8,923 nt of DNA from Anaerovibrio sp. (GCA_016302095.1 JAEDOE010000035.1:1-8923); one strand, 5' to 3'; positions 1 to 6,928 are shown, counted from the first letter of the stretch. A program made the numbers and translations. Notes: a model not told the origin generated them from the sequence alone.

Positions 1-14
1 GAAAGGAGTGCTTT

Positions 15-197
15 ATGAAGCTGAAGGGAATGCAGCTGACGGATTGGCTGATTATCATTCTGATGACGGCGATTATTGCTTTGGATATGGACTTTGGCAA
101 TTTGCAGACGATAGATTATGTGTGCCTGGCGGCCTATGGCTTCTGGCTGGTGGCGCTGGTGGTGCGTCTGTATATCGTCAACCGGGAAAAGCAATAG
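15..197 (+). CDS. Small two-helix membrane protein, unknown function
   Basis: This encodes 60 residues. AAGGAG at 3-8 lies six bases before the ATG, which is ideal spacing and supports a real gene despite its size. Two hydrophobic stretches (about residues 11-23 and 33-55) are separated by a short acidic turn containing D24, D26 and D34. The ends are charged (K2 and K4; R57, E58, K59), so it should be a helical hairpin in the cytoplasmic membrane. I do not recognise the family and see no catalytic motif. The next gene starts 68 bases downstream with no terminator between them, so the two are probably co-transcribed. The window begins just before this gene's ribosome binding site, so its promoter and any upstream operon partners are out of view. 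An overlapping frame starting at 8 lacks a ribosome binding site and is not the gene. Confidence 0.75.
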   Translation: MKLKGMQLTDWLIIILMTAIIALDMDFGNLQTIDYVCLAAYGFWLVALVVRLYIVNREKQ

Positions 198-265
198 AGC
201 TGAAAGCCTAGCAGTATCAGGGAAATAATTGAGTTTTGATATGAGTTTTTACAGGGAGGCAGACG

Positions 266-1252
266 ATGAAACGAGTTAGTAGCCGTATGAGCAGCTTTAT
301 CTGCTGCCTGCTGCTGGCATGTACGCTGTTTTTGACAGGCTGCGGCGGTCAGGGGACTAGTGGTTCTGCTGGCGGTTCAGGTGCAGGTCAGGAGGCGAAA
401 GCGGCAGAGGCAAAGGCAGCTGGCAGCAGCTTGACAGTCAAGGTGCTGGATGTGGGGCAGGGAGATGCTATCCTCATTCAGACGGGCAGCCAGACTATAT
501 TGGTAGATACCGGTGATGACAAATATTATGAAGATGGCAAAAAGGGCAAGGTCAACAACCAGCTTTTTGATGAGCTGAAAAAGGCCAATGTCACCGCCAT
601 TGATAAGCTGGTGCTGACACATGCCCACGCTGACCATATCGGTAAGGCGGCACAGGTAATTGAAAAATACGGGGTGAAGGAACTGGTGTATAACGGTATT
701 CCTTCTACCAATAAATACTTTGTCAATGCCCTGAAGGCTGCCAAGGCCCAGGGCACGAAGCAGGTAAAGGTCAAGGCTGGCGATGTGCTGGATTTTGGCA
801 GTGGTGTGACCTATGAGGTATTCAGCCCGACAGCTCAGCAGATAAAGGATGATACGGCTGCCATCAAGGCCGGGGAAAAGCCGGACATCAACGATCAGTC
901 CGTGGTGGGCAGGCTCAGCTTTGGCAGCTTTGCCATGCTGCTGACAGGGGATGCAGAGTCCCCTGTGGAAAAGCAGATGGCAGCCTCCTATGGCAGCAAG
1001 CTCCAGTGCCAGATTTTGAAGTCAGGCCACCATGGCAGCAAGAGTTCTTCCTCCAAGGAGCTGTTGCAGGCTGTGAAGCCGGAGGCGGTGGTGATTTCTG
1101 CCGGGGCAAACAATCAGTATGGTCATCCTCATGATGTGACGCTTAACAAGTACAAAAAGCAGGGCATCAAGCAGATTTATCGCACAGACCAGAACGGTAC
1201 GGTGACCATTGCCAGCAATGGCAAGGGCTACAGCGTTTCCTGCGGCAAGTAA
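266..1252 (+). CDS. ComEC/Rec2-like metallo-beta-lactamase-fold lipoprotein
   Basis: This 328-residue protein resembles the soluble MBL domain of the competence protein ComEC/Rec2, without the ComEC membrane channel. It starts with a lipoprotein signal whose lipobox LTGC places the lipidated cysteine at C26. A Gly/Ala/Ser/Lys-rich linker follows to about residue 54. The MBL domain opens with LDVGQGDA and continues with the metal motif THAHADH (H119, H121, D123, H124), LLTGDA (D229), SGHHGS (H255, H256) and a C-terminal YGHPH stretch. Related domains are metal-dependent hydrolases, and phosphodiesterase or nuclease activity is the usual proposal. The substrate here is not known, but the lipobox puts the enzyme outside the cytoplasmic membrane. 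AGGGAGG at 252-258 supports the ATG start. The next gene encodes a DUF3006-type protein, a partner often found beside this MBL type. Confidence 0.9.
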   Translation: MKRVSSRMSSFICCLLLACTLFLTGCGGQGTSGSAGGSGAGQEAKAAEAKAAGSSLTVKVLDVGQGDAILIQTGSQTILVDTGDDKYYEDGKKGKVNNQLFDELKKANVTAIDKLVLTHAHADHIGKAAQVIEKYGVKELVYNGIPSTNKYFVNALKAAKAQGTKQVKVKAGDVLDFGSGVTYEVFSPTAQQIKDDTAAIKAGEKPDINDQSVVGRLSFGSFAMLLTGDAESPVEKQMAASYGSKLQCQILKSGHHGSKSSSSKELLQAVKPEAVVISAGANNQYGHPHDVTLNKYKKQGIKQIYRTDQNGTVTIASNGKGYSVSCGK

Positions 1253-1264
1253 TGTTCGATGCGG

Positions 1265-1349
1265 CAGATGATGTTTTTTGTGCAAAGCATGATGTTTTTT
1301 TGTGCAGAGCATGATGTTCTTTGTGCAGAGCATGAGGCTTTCTGCATCA
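1265..1349 (+). repeat. Degenerate 21-22 bp tandem repeat, about four copies
   Basis: Units run roughly 1267-1286, 1287-1308, 1309-1329 and 1330-1349. The two central units share GCATGATGTT, then a short T-rich run, then TTGTGCAGA. They differ mainly in the length of the T run and one T-to-C change. The first and last units are partial or degenerate. The array fills almost the whole gap between the MBL gene stop (1252) and the DUF3006 gene. The last two units also allow a hairpin, TGCAGA (1324-1329) with TCTGCA (1341-1346), but no T tract follows it. Function is unknown; slippage in the T runs or unequal recombination would change the intergenic distance. Confidence 0.8.
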
Positions 1350-1371
1350 GGTGATGTGAGGTGGCATGTGG

Positions 1372-1572
1372 ATGATTGCAGGTTATATTGACAGAATAGA
1401 GGAAGATGTGGCAGTAATTCTCCTGAATGATGGGGATTACCAGCTGAATTTCCCAGCGGAGCTTTTGCCGGAGGATATGGGCGAGGGGGATTATATCAAC
1501 CTGAGCCTTAGCCAGGATGAGGAAAAGAAGCAGGCTGTGCTGGCAGAGGCATTGTCCTTGATGGATGATTGA
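1372..1572 (+). CDS. DUF3006-type small acidic protein
   Basis: This encodes 66 residues, beginning MIAGYIDRIEEDVAVILLND. That pattern (IDRIE.D.AVI.L.DG, then a LLPE turn, then EGD) matches DUF3006, a small beta-strand family of unknown function commonly encoded beside ComEC-like MBL proteins, as here. An upstream ATG at 1366 is in frame, but only one or two bases separate it from GAGGTGG (1358-1364). The ATG at 1372 has normal spacing and gives the family's usual N-terminus, so I chose it. There is no signal peptide or membrane segment. The C-terminal third is a charged helix rich in Glu and Lys. It lies 42 bases before the amidase gene with no terminator between, so it probably belongs to the same operon. 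A cytoplasmic protein paired with an exported MBL lipoprotein is a mismatch in location that remains unexplained. Confidence 0.82.
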   Translation: MIAGYIDRIEEDVAVILLNDGDYQLNFPAELLPEDMGEGDYINLSLSQDEEKKQAVLAEALSLMDD

Positions 1573-1614
1573 GACACATAAATAGTAATTTAGAGAACAA
1601 TTTAAGGAGATGTA

Positions 1615-2718
1615 GTGCATTTGAGTTTTTTTAGGAACAGGCTATGGAAGGTGCTGGTGGTGCTGGCAGCTTTTGCAGGACTTCTGGGGCTGGCAGGGAA
1701 TGCCGGCAGGGCGGAAGCTGCGGCTTCTCATGAGCTTAATTATTTTAAATATGAAACCTTCACCCACGAGGGAAGAAACTGGTTGCGGCTGGAGCTGGGC
1801 ATCAAGGGCGGCAGCACGGAGTACAGTACCAATGTGAGGGAGCTGACGCCAAAGCAGCTGCATGTGATACTGTCAGATACTGCCAGGGGCAAGGTCAAAT
1901 CTGATATTTCCCTGGACAGAAAAATTGCCAAGTACCTGACCTTGCGGGAGAACGGGGACAATGCGCTGGATGTGATGGTTTCCCTGAACAAGCCGGTGGC
2001 AGACCAGGCATATAAGATTTATTTTGCCGAGCCGGAGAGGCATGGCAAGAAGCCATACCGCATGGTGATTGAGATTGCTGAGAATAAGCTGGACAGCGAG
2101 TACGAAGCGGAAAAGCCGAAGACCCCTGACAGCTTTGAAAACCTGTCAGGCCACAGGATTGTGCTGGACCCGGGGCATGGGGGCAGTGACAGCGGTGCCA
2201 GGGGGCATAATGGGCTGATGGAAAAGACGGCTACCCTGGCAATTTCTCAGAAAGTAGCGGCTATCCTGAGGAGCTCTGGAGCCGTGGTTACCATGACCAG
2301 GGACAGCGATGTGGATGTGTACGGCCCTATGGCCAGCGACCACGATGAGCTTCAGGCACGGGTAGACGTAGGCAACGCTTCTGCCGGCAACGAGATTTTT
2401 GTCAGCATTCACTGTGATGCCTTTACTTCGCCAGCTGCCCATGGCACCAGCACCTTTTATTATCAGTCCAGCTATCGGGGCAAGCTGCTGGCGGAGGCAA
2501 TCCATCAGGCGATTGTGGAGGAAACCGGGCTGGCAAGCCGTGGCGCCAAGACTGCCAGGTTTTATGTAATTAAGAATTCAGCTATGCCGGCAACCTTGAT
2601 AGAAACGGCGTTTATCAGCAATTATCAGGAGGAGGCCCTGCTGGGGGACCCTGATTTTCAGTACAAGATTGCCGTGGCAATCTGCCGTGGCATCAGCCGG
2701 TACTTTAACATGAGGTAA
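1615..2718 (+). CDS. Secreted N-acetylmuramoyl-L-alanine amidase (Amidase_3)
   Basis: This zinc amidase cleaves the bond between MurNAc and L-Ala of the peptide stem in peptidoglycan. The 367 residues comprise a signal peptide (about 1-36, ending AEAAA), a beta-rich AMIN-like region (about 40-155) that would target the enzyme to the wall or envelope, a short Glu/Lys/Pro linker, and the Amidase_3 domain from about 180. Visible catalytic and zinc residues are H188 (DPGHGG), E203 (GLMEK), H266 (SIHCD) and E330 (LIETAF), so the active site is intact. The start is GTG, five bases after AAGGAG (1604-1609); a TTG six bases downstream is possible but more poorly spaced. A weak promoter candidate (TTGAGA at 1569, TAGAGA at 1591) overlaps the end of the preceding gene. 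The GerMN lipoprotein gene starts 16 bases after the stop, so the two are almost certainly co-expressed. Confidence 0.95.
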   Translation: MHLSFFRNRLWKVLVVLAAFAGLLGLAGNAGRAEAAASHELNYFKYETFTHEGRNWLRLELGIKGGSTEYSTNVRELTPKQLHVILSDTARGKVKSDISLDRKIAKYLTLRENGDNALDVMVSLNKPVADQAYKIYFAEPERHGKKPYRMVIEIAENKLDSEYEAEKPKTPDSFENLSGHRIVLDPGHGGSDSGARGHNGLMEKTATLAISQKVAAILRSSGAVVTMTRDSDVDVYGPMASDHDELQARVDVGNASAGNEIFVSIHCDAFTSPAAHGTSTFYYQSSYRGKLLAEAIHQAIVEETGLASRGAKTARFYVIKNSAMPATLIETAFISNYQEEALLGDPDFQYKIAVAICRGISRYFNMR

Positions 2719-2734
2719 GAGATAGGAGCAGAGA

Positions 2735-3322
2735 GTGGATATGAGACTTAGAAATATTTTGGCTATAGTGCTGACAGTGCTGTGCGTGGCAATGCTGGCA
2801 GGCTGTGACGAGCAGAGCAAGGCCGGTAGCGGCAGCAGCAGCGCAGCAGTGGCTTCCGGAAGTTCCAGTTCATCAGCCAGCTCCGGTGCAGCCGGACAGA
2901 AAGCGGCTACCATGGATATCAGCGTTTATTATCCTGATGTGAACGCTACCGGGCTGGTGGCAGTGACCAAGACAGTCAAGGCGCAGGAGGCTGACAAGTA
3001 CCAGGCAGCTGTGGAGGCTTTGCTGGCAGGCACCGATGACAAGAAGCTGACGGCGGTTTTCCCGAAAAAGGCAAAGCTGCGGAAGGTATCTGTCAGCGGC
3101 GGCGTGGCAAAGGTGGATTTTGACAAAAACCTCATCTCCGGCTTTGTAGGCGGTTCTACAGGTGAGGAAATGCTGGTGGGCTCCTTGGTGAATACCCTGA
3201 CGGAGTTCCCGGAAATCAAGAAGGTGCAGATTCTGGTGGAGGGCAAGGAAATTGACTCCCTGTCCGGGCATCTTGACCTGAGCAAGCCGGTGGAACGAAT
3301 GAGCGAGCTGATTAAGAAATAA
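2735..3322 (+). CDS. GerMN-domain lipoprotein
   Basis: The protein has 195 residues from a GTG that lies six bases after AGGAG (2724-2728); an ATG at 2741, two codons on, is the alternative start. The lipoprotein signal ends in MLAGC, with C24 as the lipidated residue. A Ser/Gly/Ala-rich linker of about 35 residues follows, and then a single GerMN domain (about 66-180). Its hallmarks are the VYYP opening strand, the long central helix ending near LLAGT, the strand pair around KVSVSGGVAKVDFDKNL, and the late VEGKEIDSLSGH segment. GerMN domains are found in the sporulation lipoprotein GerM and in many envelope lipoproteins; they have no known catalytic residues and probably bind proteins or the wall. 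Being encoded directly after an amidase suggests a role in guiding or anchoring wall hydrolysis. The operon terminator lies about 60 bases downstream. Confidence 0.92.
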   Translation: MDMRLRNILAIVLTVLCVAMLAGCDEQSKAGSGSSSAAVASGSSSSSASSGAAGQKAATMDISVYYPDVNATGLVAVTKTVKAQEADKYQAAVEALLAGTDDKKLTAVFPKKAKLRKVSVSGGVAKVDFDKNLISGFVGGSTGEEMLVGSLVNTLTEFPEIKKVQILVEGKEIDSLSGHLDLSKPVERMSELIKK

Positions 3323-3379
3323 GCTGTGCAGGGAAGAAAGACGATGGACAATAGATAATAGCATTTGTGGGTGCAGCGT

Positions 3380-3417
3380 TGCCGCAGGAGAGCTTGGCTT
3401 TCCTGCGGTATTTTTTT
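3380..3417 (+). terminator. Strong rho-independent terminator closing the amidase/GerMN operon
   Basis: The stem pairs CCGCAGGAGAGC (3382-3393) with the complementary arm at 3397-3408, with one G-T pair at 3390/3400 and a three-base TTG loop. Outer pairs at 3380-3381/3409-3410 extend it. Seven T residues follow at 3411-3417. Confidence 0.92.
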
Positions 3418-3421
3418 AGGT

Positions 3422-3441
3422 ACCAAAATACTATTTTTGGT
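3422..3441. promoter_or_regulatory. Inverted repeat, possible operator upstream of the transporter
   Basis: ACCAAAA (3422-3428) and TTTTGGT (3435-3441) form a perfect 7-base inverted repeat separated by six bases. It sits eight bases upstream of the first promoter candidate for the transporter gene, where a regulator would act. A second smaller palindrome, ATTAC-TT-GTAAT (3457-3468), lies within the promoter spacer. I cannot assign either to a known regulator. Confidence 0.4.
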
Positions 3442-3448
3442 CAAATTA

Positions 3449-3492
3449 TTTACATTATTACTTGTAATTGTTATTATAGAAATGCGTATAAT
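3449..3492 (+). promoter_or_regulatory. Two overlapping promoter candidates for the transporter gene
   Basis: Candidate A is TTTACA (3449-3454), a 17-base spacer, and TATTAT (3472-3477). Candidate B has a perfect TATAAT (3487-3492) with TTGTAA (3462-3467) at a long 19-base spacing. Both lie in an AT-rich stretch between the preceding terminator and the ribosome binding site at 3557-3565. The sequence alone does not decide which is used. Confidence 0.55.
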
Positions 3493-3571
3493 AAATAGTA
3501 GTGCTTGATATTGATTGCTCGGGAACTATTGGATAATATGCCATTATGAAATGTGTGAGGAGGTGGTTCCC

Positions 3572-5116
3572 ATGCGCAAGCTGGGACAGGACGCTCTTGC
3601 CATCAAGAGGGCGGAGCAGTCTTTTGACAGAAAGAGGAGAACGGTGGGGCTTTTTGGTGCGCCGCTTTTGGCATTGCTGATTTTTATGACGCCTATTGAC
3701 GCCCTGACATTGGAAGCGCACAAGCTGCTGTCAATTATGGTGCTGGTGGCACTGTGGTGGATCACGGAGCCGGTGCCTATCCCGGTAACATCCCTTTTGG
3801 GACCGACATTGGCGGTCATGACAGGTGTAGTAAAGGCGGATGCCGCCTTTGCCGCCTTTGCCAATCCCATGATCTTCCTCTTTATGGGTGGCTTTATTCT
3901 TGCCAAGGCCATGATGCTCCACGGCCTTGATAAGCGTTTTTCCTACTGGATTTTGTCCAGGAAGTGGGTGGGCTCCAATCCAAGGAGGATTTTTCTTGCC
4001 ATCGGCATGGCGGCAGCCCTCTGCTCCGGCTGGGTGAGCAACACGGCAACGGCTGCCATGATGCTGCCTATCTGCCTGGGGCTGCTGTCCGCCATCAAGG
4101 ATATGCTGGCTGCTAATGGCAAGGAGATTGACCTGTCGGAGTACAAATATGCCACGGGGCTTATGCTGATGACGGCGTATAGTGCATCTATCGGCGGTGT
4201 CCTTACACCTATCGGCACGCCACCAAACCTGATTATGCTGGGCTTTCTTGACCAGATGGTGGATGTGCATATTTCCTTCTTTCAGTGGATGGAATGGGGC
4301 TTTATTGCCATGGTGGTGTATTTTTCCATTGCCTATGTGGTGCTGACCAGGCTGTTTCCTGCGGATGTGGAGCGCATCGAGGGGGCAGAGGAATTTATTG
4401 CTGGCAGGATTGCAGAGCTGGGCAGCTGGACCAGGGCTCAGAAGAATACCCTGATTTGCTTTGCGGTGGCAGTTGTCCTTTGGGTGATGCCGGGCTTTCT
4501 CAGCATGGCGCTGACGCCGGGGGACCCTGTGCTGAAAATGTATAACAGACTGTTCCCGGAGGCGATTGCCGCCATGGGCGGTGCCTTGTTGCTGTTCTTG
4601 ATGCCGATTAATTTTTCCGAGCGGCGTTTTACTATCCGCTGGGAGGAGGCAAAGGAAGGCATTGAGTGGGGAACCTTGATTTTGTTCGGTGGCGGTCTGG
4701 CTATGGGCTCCATGATGTACAAGACAGGGTTGTCTGCCTGGATTGGTGATTTAATCGTGGGCAGCATGGGAGGCAGCGTGTCCCAGGTGACGATTGTGGC
4801 TGTGTTCTCCGTAATGGCACTGCTGCTTTCCGAGCTGACTTCTCATACGGCGGCAACCAATATGATTGGGCCACTGGCCATTACAGTGGCTGTGTCGGCA
4901 GGACTCAGTCCGATTCCTGTGGCAGTGGGCATAGCCCTGTCAGCCTCTCTGGGCTTTATGCTGCCGGTTTCCACGCCGCCTAATGCCATTGTGTATGCAA
5001 CAGGCTACATTCCTATTACAAAGATGCTCAGTACCGGCGTGTATATTGATATTATCGGTATCGGCTGCGTGACTATTCCGCTGTCTATTTATTTCGTGAC
5101 ATGGGTGCTGGGGTGA
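3572..5116 (+). CDS. DASS/SLC13-family anion:sodium symporter (dicarboxylate-type)
   Basis: This 514-residue polytopic membrane protein belongs to the divalent anion:Na+ symporter family (INDY, SdcS, NaDC relatives), which imports C4-dicarboxylates, citrate, sulfate or related anions with sodium. About eleven to thirteen hydrophobic segments are visible. The family's inverted repeat shows in paired motifs: SNTAT (156-160) with GTPPN (215-219) in the first half, and SHTAAT (424-429) with STPPN (467-471) in the second. H425 replaces the usual Asn of the second SNT motif, which helps form a sodium and substrate site. The ATG at 3572 follows GAGGAGGTG (3557-3565) with good spacing; an in-frame TTG 57 bases upstream has no ribosome binding site and was rejected. 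The gene has its own promoter region behind a strong terminator. The substrate cannot be read from the sequence; dicarboxylate is the commonest in the family. Confidence 0.9.
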   Translation: MRKLGQDALAIKRAEQSFDRKRRTVGLFGAPLLALLIFMTPIDALTLEAHKLLSIMVLVALWWITEPVPIPVTSLLGPTLAVMTGVVKADAAFAAFANPMIFLFMGGFILAKAMMLHGLDKRFSYWILSRKWVGSNPRRIFLAIGMAAALCSGWVSNTATAAMMLPICLGLLSAIKDMLAANGKEIDLSEYKYATGLMLMTAYSASIGGVLTPIGTPPNLIMLGFLDQMVDVHISFFQWMEWGFIAMVVYFSIAYVVLTRLFPADVERIEGAEEFIAGRIAELGSWTRAQKNTLICFAVAVVLWVMPGFLSMALTPGDPVLKMYNRLFPEAIAAMGGALLLFLMPINFSERRFTIRWEEAKEGIEWGTLILFGGGLAMGSMMYKTGLSAWIGDLIVGSMGGSVSQVTIVAVFSVMALLLSELTSHTAATNMIGPLAITVAVSAGLSPIPVAVGIALSASLGFMLPVSTPPNAIVYATGYIPITKMLSTGVYIDIIGIGCVTIPLSIYFVTWVLG

Positions 5117-5181
5117 ATCAGCTGCCGCAATAGCAGCAGGATGGATTGCCACAATGATTGTTGCGGGAAAGGATGATGTAA

Positions 5182-5946
5182 ATGCGTAGGGAAATAAGAA
5201 GAATTTTTGCCATGCTATTGCTGCTGGCAGGTTTGTGTGCCCATACTGCTTTTGCGGAGTATGCGGGGGACAGGCAGGTACAGGAGTTCATTCCCTGCAT
5301 CACAGGTATCTGGGTGGATGAGGCAGGCCATCGCCAGATGCATATTTTTGGTGGCCAGGATGGCATCAATAGCTTCAGGATTATGGGGATTCGGGACTGG
5401 GAGGGAAATGCTGCTGATGGCTCTGCCGTGCTAACGGTAATGGAAAAGCGCGGTTCCCGGGAGATGACTGTGGAGTATCACAGGGACGGGGCGGATAGCT
5501 GGCTGCTTTTGGATGGCAGGCTGAAGGTGGTGCCGGAGCAGGCGGAAAAGGTGCACGCCGAGTCTGTCGGAGGCGTGTCCCTGGATATGCCAATGATGCA
5601 GCTTTTGTACCTCTACGGGCCTCCGGCGGAGTATCTGGAGGAAGCTGCCACCAAGGAATTGTGCGGTGTAGAAAGCTATGCCTGGTATTATCGGAACGAG
5701 GGCTGGCTGGTGACCTTTGACAGGTCCTCCAGCACCGTGGACAGGATTTTCCTGTTTCCGGGCAGCAGCAAATTTCTTGATCGGGCGGTACTGAATTGTG
5801 ATTCGCCTTTGGAACGTTTTGAGGGCTTGTACGGTCTGGGCAGGTGCCCAAAAGCTGGTGACAGCTTCCATCTTGGGCAGCAGGAATACCTGAGTTTTGC
5901 GGGATATCCGGCTTATATCTGCCTGAGTATTTATAACGGGCAGTAA
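5182..5946 (+). CDS. Secreted protein of unknown function with lipocalin-like and SmpA-like regions
   Basis: The protein has 254 residues and I do not recognise its family. It has a clear signal peptide (RR-rich start, hydrophobic 8-24, cleavage likely after AFA at 25), giving a mature protein of about 229 residues with no lipobox. The first half (about 35-118) is strand-rich with a G.W.DE.G.....I pattern reminiscent of small lipocalin-like domains. The second half (about 130-190) has the outline of an SmpA/BLIP-type module: SLDMP....LLYLYGPP, then WYY (168-170), then WLVTFD (175-180) and a final strand. A weaker copy of that outline may follow at 202-252, with LYGLG at 216-220. These fold suggestions are inferences from pattern only. 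AAAGGA (5168-5173) supports the start. The gene lies 65 bases after the transporter with no terminator between, so read-through transcription is likely. Confidence 0.8.
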   Translation: MRREIRRIFAMLLLLAGLCAHTAFAEYAGDRQVQEFIPCITGIWVDEAGHRQMHIFGGQDGINSFRIMGIRDWEGNAADGSAVLTVMEKRGSREMTVEYHRDGADSWLLLDGRLKVVPEQAEKVHAESVGGVSLDMPMMQLLYLYGPPAEYLEEAATKELCGVESYAWYYRNEGWLVTFDRSSSTVDRIFLFPGSSKFLDRAVLNCDSPLERFEGLYGLGRCPKAGDSFHLGQQEYLSFAGYPAYICLSIYNGQ

Positions 5947-5970
5947 GGCGGTTTTCTGCCTTTTAGTTTT
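5945..5970 (+). terminator. Small rho-independent terminator overlapping the stop codon
   Basis: AAGGCGG (5945-5951) pairs with CTGCCTT (5956-5962), including one G-T pair, around a TTTT loop. The T-rich run TTAGTTTT follows. The stem uses the last two bases of the TAA stop of the secreted-protein gene. It is a modest stem, but well placed just before the next promoter. Confidence 0.55.
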
Positions 5971-5983
5971 GTGCTTTTTGCCT

Positions 5984-6012
5984 TTTACATTTGCGGTTGT
6001 TTGTGATATACT
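5984..6012 (+). promoter_or_regulatory. Near-consensus promoter for uppP
   Basis: TTTACA (5984-5989) and TATACT (6007-6012) are separated by exactly 17 bases, with an extended -10 TG at 6004-6005. A transcript would start near 6019, leaving a leader of about 35 bases to the uppP start. Confidence 0.78.
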
Positions 6013-6054
6013 ATCTCTGCTTTTTGTGTAGAGATATTTTGAGGAGGCAAAAAA

Positions 6055-6900
6055 GTGGATCTAAGTATAGTTGAGTTGTTGAAAACAGTAATCCTGGGCG
6101 TGGTAGAGGGGCTGACGGAGTGGCTTCCTATCAGCAGCACGGGACACATGATTTTGGTGGATGAGTTTATCAAGCTGGATGTTTCCAAGGCTTTTATGGA
6201 TATGTTCCTGGTTGTCATCCAGCTGGGGGCAATCCTTGCAGTAGTGGTGCTGAATTTTGAGAAGCTGAATCCTTTCTCCAGCTGGAAAACACGCCGGGAA
6301 AAGCAGGAGACTTTCCAGCTCTGGTACAAGGTCATCCTTGCCTGCGTACCGGCTGCCGTTATCGGCCTGGCATTCAATGATTACATGGAGGAGCATTTTA
6401 TGACGGCTCCTGTGGTGGCTGCCACCCTGATTTTTTATGGCGTAATGTTTATTTTGGTGGAAAACTACAATAAGCACCGCCGTCCTAGTGTCAGTGACCT
6501 GAGCAAGCTGAGCTACAAGACCGCGTTTATCATCGGCATGTTCCAGGTGCTGTCCCTGGTGCCGGGTACATCCCGTTCCGGTTCCACTATTCTGGGCGGT
6601 ATCCTCTTTGGTACATCCCGTTATGTGGCAGCGGAGTTTACCTTCTTCCTGGCGATACCTGTTATGTTCGGTGCCAGCCTGCTGAAGCTGGTGAAGTTCG
6701 GCTTCCACTATACTGGGGCTGAGATTTTCATTCTGGTGGTGGGCATGGCTACTGCCTTTGTGGTTTCCATCCTGTCCATCAAGTTTCTGCTGCAGTATAT
6801 CAAGAACAATGACTTCAAGGCATTCGGCTACTATCGCATCGTGCTGGGCCTGATTGTGATTGCTTATCTGTTTTTGGTGGGGGATCCTACCTTGCAGTGA
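6055..6900 (+). CDS. uppP: Undecaprenyl-diphosphatase (UppP/BacA family)
   Basis: UppP removes one phosphate from undecaprenyl diphosphate, recycling the lipid carrier for peptidoglycan and other surface polymers; overproduction is known to give bacitracin resistance. At 281 residues it is of normal family length. It is a multi-span membrane protein with the two signature regions intact: [14 protein letters not shown] (E18, E22, H31) and PGTSRSGST (170-178, with R174). These supply the conserved glutamates, histidine and arginine of the active site. The GTG start at 6055 follows AGGAGG (6042-6047) by seven bases, and no better in-frame start is nearby. It has its own promoter upstream and a terminator downstream, so it appears to be monocistronic. 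Its neighbours are other envelope genes, in keeping with a housekeeping role in wall synthesis. Confidence 0.97.
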   Translation: MDLSIVELLKTVILGVVEGLTEWLPISSTGHMILVDEFIKLDVSKAFMDMFLVVIQLGAILAVVVLNFEKLNPFSSWKTRREKQETFQLWYKVILACVPAAVIGLAFNDYMEEHFMTAPVVAATLIFYGVMFILVENYNKHRRPSVSDLSKLSYKTAFIIGMFQVLSLVPGTSRSGSTILGGILFGTSRYVAAEFTFFLAIPVMFGASLLKLVKFGFHYTGAEIFILVVGMATAFVVSILSIKFLLQYIKNNDFKAFGYYRIVLGLIVIAYLFLVGDPTLQ

Positions 6901-6928
6901 TTTTGCGGTAATCTTGCAGTAATTTTTG

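Noticed and set aside
1265..1349. Short CRISPR array
   Set aside because: The units are contiguous with no unique spacers, are too short and degenerate, and no cas gene is present.
1268..1354. A 28-codon frame through the tandem repeats (Met/Phe/Cys/His-rich) as a leader peptide
   Set aside because: No ribosome binding site precedes it, and its composition follows simply from the repeat unit.
3515..3571. Upstream TTG start adding 19 residues to the anion transporter
   Set aside because: No ribosome binding site precedes it, whereas the ATG at 3572 follows a strong GAGGAGGTG. The added residues also cover the ribosome binding site itself.
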